This document shows, in pieces, positions 55,732 through 64,000 of a stretch of DNA of 64,000 nucleotides. The translations under genes were made by a program, and so were the position numbers. The number at the start of each line of letters is the position of its first letter. The first letter of the stretch is position 1. A model generated the notes under the pieces. That model had not been told where the DNA came from and made no database searches. It saw nothing but the letters and a program-made list of their open reading frames with translations. This stretch comes from Siniperca chuatsi (Eukaryota; Chordata; Actinopteri; Centrarchiformes; Sinipercidae): NCBI RefSeq assembly GCF_020085105.1, contig NC_058055.1, positions 14,261,822 to 14,325,821 on the forward strand, read 5' to 3'.

Positions 55732-57898
55732 ACCTGCTCTCTCTACACCTTTGTCTCCTTGTTTATCATCTATTTGGGAGTATTTTAAACTCCAAAAGAC
55801 AAAGCTTCAGACTGGACCAAATTCTTGGATGCCTTTCTACATGTGGATACTCTGAATGTTTAAGCAGTTTTTGAAATATATTTTCCTTTTCAGATTGGAT
55901 TTAATGCACCCACACATTCCTCCATTGAGAGGTCTGAGTACCAGTGGCAAGATTGCAAATACTAAATGCTGAAATTAAGCTAAGCAATGTCAGTGCTTCA
56001 TCTTTGGTCACCAAGTGAGTTAAAAACGTGACAAACTGAAACGCACATACGGGCATTTTACAGACTTTTAAATGACACAGGTACTGACGCAGGTTTCTAG
56101 CTCAGTTTTAAACTTTTCAAGTTCCAAAGAAAATAAGTTAAGAGAGATAAGATAAGTTGAGAAAACAAATGTAAAATCGCCAGTTACGTTTTTATTTAAT
56201 TATAAAATGGTTATCAATCATAAGTGGGGGAAATTTACCAAATATCTATGTTCAGTGTTTCTTTGGATTATGCCAAAATGGCTCATATATTGAATCAAAA
56301 TGGGATTTGATTTTTTTAGGTAAGGTATTAAAACACTAAAGATAGTATTTCAGTTGTTTTTTTTATTTTTTATTATATTTTGCATCATCTATTATCTCAA
56401 AAACACAGAAAGCGGGATTAGTTTGTATTGCTAATATAATTGCTGTTGACTTTCTGTACACGTGATGTTTTTGTCACTGACAAATTGCCCTAGTCTTATA
56501 TTGTGAGAACCGCGTGGATGCAAATCGTATTAGCATGAAGACATCTGTCCAGAAGAAAAAAGCTCAAATAACTTTGCCTGAAATCAAAAGGTCAAACGTG
56601 ACACATTTTTTCTGCCATCTAATTTATCGGCAATCCTGGAAGACATAAGCGAGCATTTTGTATCTTAAAGGAGAAAGTGAACAGATGCTGCACTGTGCAA
56701 ATCAGGAGGCAGGTTTTTCTGTGAAGAGAGTTCTCAATGACCTTCCCTTTTCTTGGAAAGGAAACATTTACTGAGAATGAAACATCATGGACTCAACATC
56801 ATCAGGTGTCTAACCCACAAAGAGCTTATGGACTACTTGGATGTCTTAAATAATTTTCTCTAGATGTGACTTAGTTGAATGTACGATAAGTTATCAGTTT
56901 GAACTGGACCAAAATGATCTTCCACCTCAGGATGTGTCTCAACCAAAATACTTTCTGACTTCAACTCCTACCTGCTGAATCAGCGCCGTCATCTGTTCAA
57001 AATGCTCAAAATGTTTCCAGTTTGCATGATGTCAAGATTTGTTTAAGTTATATTTGTAATGAATTACTTTTTAATATCGTACATGTCAAACCAATTAAGA
57101 TTAATAGATACAGTAGCAAAGTAATGATACTATTAGTGATGTTGATGTATTTTTAAAATTAATTTTAGGAGAGAAACAAACTGAAAGTGTGCTCGATTTT
57201 TCAGACATCTATTGCAAAACAGCTTGTTTCCAGCCTGGCTTTTTACCTACATATGTGCCAATGTCTCCTTGCAGTAAATTGGATTGTGTTTCTATAAATG
57301 GGCTCACATTGAGAATTCTTCTGCGAGCCCATTTAGATTCTAATCGGTCAAGCATTTCAGGCATTATAAGGAGGACATTATTTTTTTAGAATATTTTATG
57401 ACTATTTTGACTATGTTATTTCTTATGCTTGAACATATTTATTCAAATGAAGTCTTTTTTAAAAATTCTTTTTATTTTTTTGTATCTGCATTTTGGCCTC
57501 TCTGAGGATGTACATTAATGATAGTATGGATTCATTGGCTAGCAGATGTAACTGATGATGTTCATGTGGGAGTTAGCTTGTGTTTGTTTATCAGATGGGT
57601 TTTTTGACTCTGGCTTCAGTCCTTATTTTTTCTGTATGTTTACACTGGCAGAAATGTTCATGTTCATGTTTTTTGAAATGTGCAGTATTTTCTACTGGTT
57701 TTCAATGTAAAAGTCATCATAGACAATTGCCATATTTGCATGCAGATTTGTGCCAACTGAAATTTTGCAGGTGCATACTACTCTTTATACCAACAATTCA
57801 CAGTTATAATCTACAGAAGACATATGTCTTGATCTTATCTCTTTGTCTGCCTTTCAGATATAGCCAGAATTGACTATTTAGACTTGTGCTGCATTAAA
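55732..57898 (+). other. Probable grm5 3' UTR
   Basis: No open frame of interest and increasing AT content. The first plausible poly(A) hexamer noted is ATTAAA at 57893-57898, followed by a T-rich tract; AATAAA further on (about 58,326 and 58,886) would give longer forms. Confidence 0.45.
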
Positions 57899-60800
57899 GG
57901 TTTCCATCCAAAATGCAATTTTTTTTTTTTTACAATCATTTGTAATTCATTGTAAATGCTCCTTATCTACATTGTAGGAATACTTAATTCACATTGTAGA
58001 AATTCTTCATCTCAATTATAGAATAATACTTTATCTCACTATTCAAAACTCAAAAGTATAACTATAAGTGGAAGAAAAGGTCTCAAACTGAGTCATAATT
58101 ATACTAGTATACCTTACTTTAAAAGAATAGATGTTTTTTCTTTAATTTGATGGATAACTCATTTTTGAATGACACTTAAAAATCAAAATTTCTAAGCTAA
58201 ATGTTTATCATGTTGCTAAGAACTAGATCATGTGTAGCGTTATTATTACACTTCCTACATCGGTGTTACTTATGAACCTTTTCTAAATAAGAACATAACT
58301 GTGTCAAATCACAGTGCGATAATTAATAAACGTAACGGGAAATAGGGTTTCTAGGGCACTCTTTATTAAATAACATGTGATATAATTTCCTATGCCGTAA
58401 ATTGTAGACCAAAATTGTTCAGCGAAATTAATATTCACAAGATAGTAGGCAAAGTGTATTCATAGTTAGAGCGTAATAGCTTTGATGAGCCCAGGGAGAC
58501 AGCAAGACCTTAGTGGACCAACTCATTGTTTATCCTTGAAATCTGATTGTGGTGAATGCTGTTACATAGTCTATCCTCAGTGATATAAATAGGAGGGGCA
58601 AAATATTAGAAACACCTCTCAGTATAATGTAATACAATTCAACAGCACCGCAACCTACAGCCTCAAAACGACCATAAAGCTGAATCAACACATTCAACAA
58701 ACACTGAACATTATAACCTTCATGAAGATATGGATTTATTGCAGAACCTGATAAAGTGTCAAATAAGTATAAATTCTTCTTTACAAAATACAGTCTGTAT
58801 ACACACACGCTTCATGCTGGGAGAGGTTACTGTCCTGGAACTGGAGGCATCTGATGATTTCTCTCACTCCTACAGACCATTTTAGATTCACACAATAAAA
58901 ACTCATGAGTGCATGGGGGTTGGGTGTGCAGGAACATATGTATAATCACAGCCTTACTCATCTCCGACTTGGCATACATGTATGTGTTGTTAAAGGCAAC
59001 AGAAAACGACCAGTTCAGCATCATTGCCTCTCTGTCAGAGGCAAGAGGGGAAAACAAAAACGCTAAAACCCCCAGTCACATGTGAAGCTACAAAGAAGCC
59101 TCTTTGCATCTGTCTGTCTGTTAAACAATAAGCATTTCTGTCTGAAATTCCAGAGACAAAAATATAAAGACAGGGCCAGGCAAAATGCTATCATTCTTTT
59201 CAATCCAATTCCATTTTATTTCTATAGCACTTTAACAAAGCGTTTGCCGCAAAGACACTTTATGGACATACATACAATTTTGAATTGTAAAGAATACCAT
59301 TGTCCACAGCATAGCTTTCTCTTTATCCCACTCTTACTGGTGTGGCCCTTAATAGTAACTCTCTCACACTCAGCCATTACCACCCTCATATGTACCTATC
59401 TCCTGATGCTCAGCATGCTCTACCTTGGAACCACCTTATCTTAAATTCAATTATTAGAATCAGAATTAAGAAAACCATTGTCCACAGCATTTTCCATTCA
59501 GCATTGCTTGGGCATGGTAGAACTACTATTTAAAATAGCAAGTACCTAATATATAATGTACTTTGCCAGTTCAACAATTCTAATCATTTCAATTCTGAAC
59601 ATCCGACTGAATCGTCATCTTTCATCTCTCACTGCAAAAAACAGACAACTGAACACTTTATTGTACCCAGTTGAATTTTCATGGATGTGATGCTGACAGT
59701 GACATGACTCAGAGCTTCCTGGTGAAGCCCAGGAATTAGACTGGAGTAGGCTATATATCTAGTTTTGTATGTAAGAATATGGACTAGAATACAGAACAAT
59801 TACAAAATCTCATATATGATCTCAACATATTTTCTGGCCTTACCATCCCATATTTCACTATAGCTATTAGAAGTATTTTAGTTGATCACCAGGCTCTCCA
59901 ATGTTCTCGATCTGAAATGGAGCTTTTGGGATTACCCACCTACAGAAAAGCACTCTCTTTAACATTATGTTAAAGATGAAACTCTCGCAATACTATACAC
60001 AGATATAATATACTGTGTATTTATCATTGATTTAAATATTCGTTTTTAGTTATTTATTAGCTAGGGCTGCACAATTAATCAAAATATTATCAAAATCGCA
60101 GTATATGGCCAAGTGCAATATCTCCAGATGTAAGAAAACTTGTTTGTTTGGTACAGACCCCAACAAGTGTCACACCATCATGATTTTAATAGTTTCTTCA
60201 GTGAAAATGAAAATTGTGATTCAAAACTGATCATTCCCACTAATAGTGAATCATATCACAATCACATTATGTGTCAAAATAATTGCATTAGGATTTTTTT
60301 TTACCATATCGTGCAGCCCTATTATAAGCCTACTTCCAACTTTTTCCAACAAAAAAACAGGCCACATTAAATTAAGTAAGAAATCGCTTTACATTTCTAT
60401 GATAATGCTTCACCTGCTGGCCTGTTGGCTGACTCAGCTCTGCACAGTTAGCTCCTTAGCTGCCTTCCCTCAGCAGACTGCCTATGTGTTAGCCAGCTAG
60501 CTAGCTCAGATTGGTTCATGTGATAGCATGATATACGGCAATATTGCGCGACGTGATGCAAATGTGACAAGCATGCGCATTGTTCGGAAGCACATGGTGA
60601 GATTTTTATTCACAGGGCATCCCTTTGGTTATACCATTCGTCGTTAATCATTTCTACAACTTCAACAGACTCACCGGAGCCACAGGAGCCCTCACACAAC
60701 GGCAACAATACCGAGTTTGGATGCTACAGTGACATGACAGGAGGCAAATGGCCGCCCCATCTCTGTGTCCCGCCGAGGCATTCTCTTAACATCCATGGGA

Positions 60801-61545
60801 GCCATGCCTATCGAAAAGTAATACACGTTTGGATGGGATGGCGGTTTAAGTTAGTCTAGCAGTTATGGAAAACTCGTATTAATGCAGCCACAACAGCATA
60901 AATAAAGAGGGCAAATGGGCTGTTGCGGGCAACTTTAGCCGGCATTGTGCACGTCCTTGCTCATATAATATTATCTTACCACAATTACTGTGTGAGTAGT
61001 TTTTACATGGACATCATTAACTGACATTACCTACCGCTTTAATTTCATTATGACTGCACTTTTGAACTCTATGTAAACATTTAAGGAGCATTCCCTCAGA
61101 TAATGGAGGCAACCTGAGAAGTTTACATTTAGCATTTAAAAGGGACACTTTCCTGTTCACCACTGCAGTGTAGTGTATGTTCCTGTCTTTATTTTGGATA
61201 ACTGAATCAAGGAGGAGACTGTTTTGCAGCACACAAAAGGTTAAAGTATGACAACAGTTACATAATGTGGCAGTAAATTATACTAGAGACTCACAAAGCC
61301 CTCTAACAGGAACTACTGTGCAGCGCCTGCCCTTCTGTAAACCGTGCGCACTGCGCGTCTCCCCAGGGTGACGAGGCGAGGTCACAAGTTCCCAAGCACA
61401 GCCCCTGAGCAGATCACACACTTCCCCTTAGGGAGGGCGGTTCCTTAACCCAAACCGAAGAGGGAGACACACGTACGGGATCAGGGGGACGAAGCCTCAA
61501 TCTCATACCGAGTCAAAGTTGCTGAAAGCTGCTGCTTCAGGTGGA
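57899..61545. other. Interval between grm5 and rab38
   Basis: About 3.6 kb with no recognised coding exon; CTSC, which lies here in human, was not seen. It contains a 258-base inverted-repeat element (60063-60320), a short fish repeat near 59.21 kb, and a CpG-rich stretch from about 61.32 kb that is likely the rab38 promoter and leader. Confidence 0.6.
60063..60320. mobile_element. Short inverted-repeat DNA element (hAT-like MITE)
   Basis: Ends are AGGGCTGCAC and its exact reverse complement GTGCAGCCCT, with weaker pairing further in. The start AGGGCTGCAC is a common fish MITE terminus. No clear eight-base target duplication was found, so the superfamily is tentative. Confidence 0.65.
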
Positions 61546-62191
61546 ATGACCAATCACCCATCACACTCCAACGGTATGCAGAGCCTCCGGAAGGAACACC
61601 TGTACAAGGTGCTGGTTATCGGAGACCTGGGGGTCGGGAAGACTTCCATCATCAGGCGCTACGTCCACCAGACCTACTCCACTAACTACCGGGCCACCAT
61701 CGGAGTGGACTTCGCCCTGAAGGTGTTGAACTGGGACTCTGAGACTGTCCGGCTTCAACTGTGGGACATTGCAGGTGGGGCGGTGAAGAAGTTGAATACG
61801 TTTAATGTCTTTTATTTGCGGGGTATATAGTTTTCATTGCTGCTGCCATCTGCTGCTGTCACTACAGCAACTGAAGCTCAAAGCAGTAAATCATCTGCAG
61901 GGTCCAATACAGGTCATTGATGGATGTAAAGCATCTCTATTACACACCACTTGAAGCTTAAATTTAGGGTATTTTAGTGTTTAAAAATGTGCAAGAAGTA
62001 AGGAACCATTTCATACCCTTATTGAAAAAAGTCAAACAGTTGTTTAGCAAGGCTGTTTGGCATAGTTCCTGAAAAGTTGATGGTTTGATGAGATAAGACT
62101 TATCTTCAAACTGACAGACTGTTGTAAAATGATGAAGCATTCATAGCTCAAAGATGCACTATCACTGTGGAGAGCATATCTGACACAAACG

Positions 62192-62277
<86 letters not shown>

Positions 62278-63792
62278 CTAATTGTTGCTTAGGGAAGACC
62301 AGCATGCTGACATTCATTCAAGGTATGGTGCTGCATCATGTGGTCATGCCCATGTGAGGGAGATTTTTAAAGGCCAGTCACAGGAGTGTCATTGTAGCCT
62401 AAATACAAAACATAACATTGCTCAGTCACTCACACACACACACACACACACATGCAGGCACATGCTTTAAGTGGTTAATTTGTATCCATCAAATGCAATC
62501 TGCTTTAGTCTTGTCTACCTGCTTGAAATTCATCCTAGGGAGGAGTAGGGACAGACAAAGTAGGGACTGAGAAATTCTGCTTTATCATTTATGGAGTGGT
62601 ACATTTTACATGTTGTACTTTGAAGTCATGTAAAGCTTTAAATTGCACCATCAGTTTATTGAATGACAGTGTGTCAGGTGACATGTGTGACGTGTGTGTC
62701 TGTCTGAGACTGCTGTCACACCACTGCAGATGAGGATTCCTTGTGAGTGATGAGAATTGTTCATACACTCTCCTGCACGCAAGGAGGAAGTTCTCAATCC
62801 TTGTCCTGTCAGATTTTCCATTTCCTCTTACTGATGAGGCAAATAGCAGCATTTTGTCCTTGTCAAAGTATTTCTAGCAAAAGCCAAAAGTGGACTTTCG
62901 TGCATTAATATTTATCAACCATGTAAACTTTTCTGCTGAGAGGACATGGCATGTAAAACAAGCAGGATGCACACACCCACACGCTCAGTTTTGGACCAAC
63001 AAGTACTCACATTAGACAGCAGAACACGCCCCCCTGGGGAATGTCATGTTGACAGCTGTTCCAACCTCAAGCACCTAATTTCCATTTCTTGCACAATGCA
63101 CATGGATGAACACACACATACAGTATATGCATACCTGCACATTTCACACGGTTACATTCTCACAGATATATTGTATAAATACCATTATAGTCTATGTCAA
63201 AGTTTATTTTCAATACAGGTCTGGCAAAATACGGGTTTAATTTAAGTAGGCCTATTATCAGCAGGAACAAGCAGTTGCATTGACCATCTGGTTAAGTGCA
63301 ACGTGACAGTAAGACCACAGGAATGTGCTGTTTCATGGGAATGCAGGCACTGCTAACTGCAGTCTTAATGCCAGTTGCATGAGTTGTTTTGCTGCAACAA
63401 ATGCAGGAAAACAATGAGAATCTCTCATCAAACTGATGGCTGGGAACCACAATGTTGCCACACTAATGAATGAAGCTCCCTGTGTGTTTGTGTGTGTGTA
63501 TTTGTTCATCACAGGTCAGGAACGTTTTGGAAACATGACACGAGTGTACTACCGTGAAGCAATGGGAGCCTTCATAGTGTTCGATGTGACGCGGCACACG
63601 ACCTTTGAGGCCGTCATCAAGTGGAAAGAGGACCTGGACTCCAAACTAATACTGGCTGATGGACAGAGAATTGCCACTGTGCTGCTGGCTAACAAGTGTG
63701 ACCAGGGCAGGGAGTTGACCAACAACGGCATCAAAATGGACCAGTTCTGCAAGGACCATGGCTTTGTCGGGTGGTTTGAGACCTCTGCTAAG
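61546..63792 (+). CDS. rab38: Rab38 small GTPase, first two coding exons (partial)
   Basis: Small GTPase of lysosome-related organelles that, with Rab32, directs tyrosinase and TYRP1 traffic to melanosomes via BLOC-2/AP-1/AP-3 and VARP. Exons are 61546-61774 and 63515-63792, joined at a split glycine; the last exon is beyond the right edge. Visible motifs: P-loop GDLGVGKTS, switch I RATIGVDFALKVL, DIAGQERFGN (the DxxG form of Rab32/38), NKCDQ and ETSAK. The ATG at 61546 is the first in frame (-3 G, +4 A); a second at 61576 (MQSLRKEHLYK) aligns exactly with the human start and may be the main one. One residue is missing from ETVVRLQ. Rab32 is less likely given synteny and the VYYREAMGAFIVFDVTR segment. 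Confidence 0.92.
61775..63514. other. rab38 intron 1
   Basis: A 1.74-kb intron with a compound TC/CA microsatellite, a second CA run at 62431-62452 and a TG-rich stretch just before the acceptor. No exon was recognised. Confidence 0.8.
62194..62273. repeat. Compound (TC)n(CA)n microsatellite
   Basis: About 18 TC units run directly into about 21 AC units, in rab38 intron 1. Confidence 0.96.
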
Positions 63793-63888
63793 GTGAGACT
63801 AGAGTATGGTTAAGGTAGTCTTGTGTGCCAGTCATCTGCAATGTGTGAAATTAAATTTAGTTAAAGGAATAGTTTGCCATTTTAGGAA

Positions 63889-64000
63889 ATATATATATAT
63901 ATATATATGTATATGTGTATATATATATGTATATGTGTATATATATATGTATATGTGTATATATATATATGTATATGTGTATATATATATATATGTATGT
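63889..64000. repeat. AT-rich minisatellite, 20-22 base unit
   Basis: The phrase GTATATGTGTAT recurs every 20 bases, then at 22, separated by pure AT. It runs off the right edge and lies in rab38 intron 2. Confidence 0.9.

Overview
The window is nuclear DNA from a bony fish, most likely a percomorph teleost. Five multi-exon vertebrate genes with GT-AG introns are present, together with long CA/TG microsatellites and interspersed repeats of types common in fish. There are no bacterial operons, CRISPR arrays or plasmid/phage modules. Species cannot be named from the sequence alone.

Layout, left to right: (1) 1-15,232, minus strand: the 5' coding part of a FAT-type giant cadherin (fat3 by synteny), with five coding exons including a ~3 kb first coding exon; the gene continues off the left edge. 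(2) 16,864-25,037, plus strand: complete chordc1 (CHORD-CHORD-CS, HSP90 co-chaperone), 11 exons, 341 residues predicted; a decayed R2/R4-type LINE lies antisense in its last intron. (3) 27,271-31,342, minus strand: complete tyr (tyrosinase), 5 exons, 538 residues, all six copper-ligand histidines present. (4) 37,661-55,731, plus strand: complete grm5-type metabotropic glutamate receptor, 17 coding exons, about 1,211 residues, ending in a Homer ligand (PPSPF) and an SSSSL PDZ tail. (5) 61,546-63,792, plus strand: the first two coding exons of rab38; the last exon lies beyond the right edge.

Order and relative orientation fat3 / chordc1 / tyr / grm5 / rab38 match, in mirror image, human 11q14 (RAB38, GRM5, TYR, CHORDC1, FAT3) as I remember it. 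NOX4 (between TYR and CHORDC1 in human) and CTSC (between RAB38 and GRM5) are not seen. Tyr and rab38 share a pathway: Rab38 helps deliver tyrosinase to melanosomes. The other three genes have unrelated roles (cell adhesion/planar polarity, HSP90 co-chaperone, neuronal GPCR).

Exon borders were placed by hand from reading frame, GT/AG dinucleotides, phase continuity and remembered homologue sequences. Coding phase is continuous through all five genes, with one problem: the grm5 exon 13 donor, which a TG microsatellite overlaps. I see no undescribed biological system here. The most interesting items are the intron-rich 7TM region of grm5, its compromised exon 13 donor, repeated placement of CA/TG tracts at splice sites, tiny uORFs before fat3 and grm5, and candidate MITF boxes upstream of tyr.
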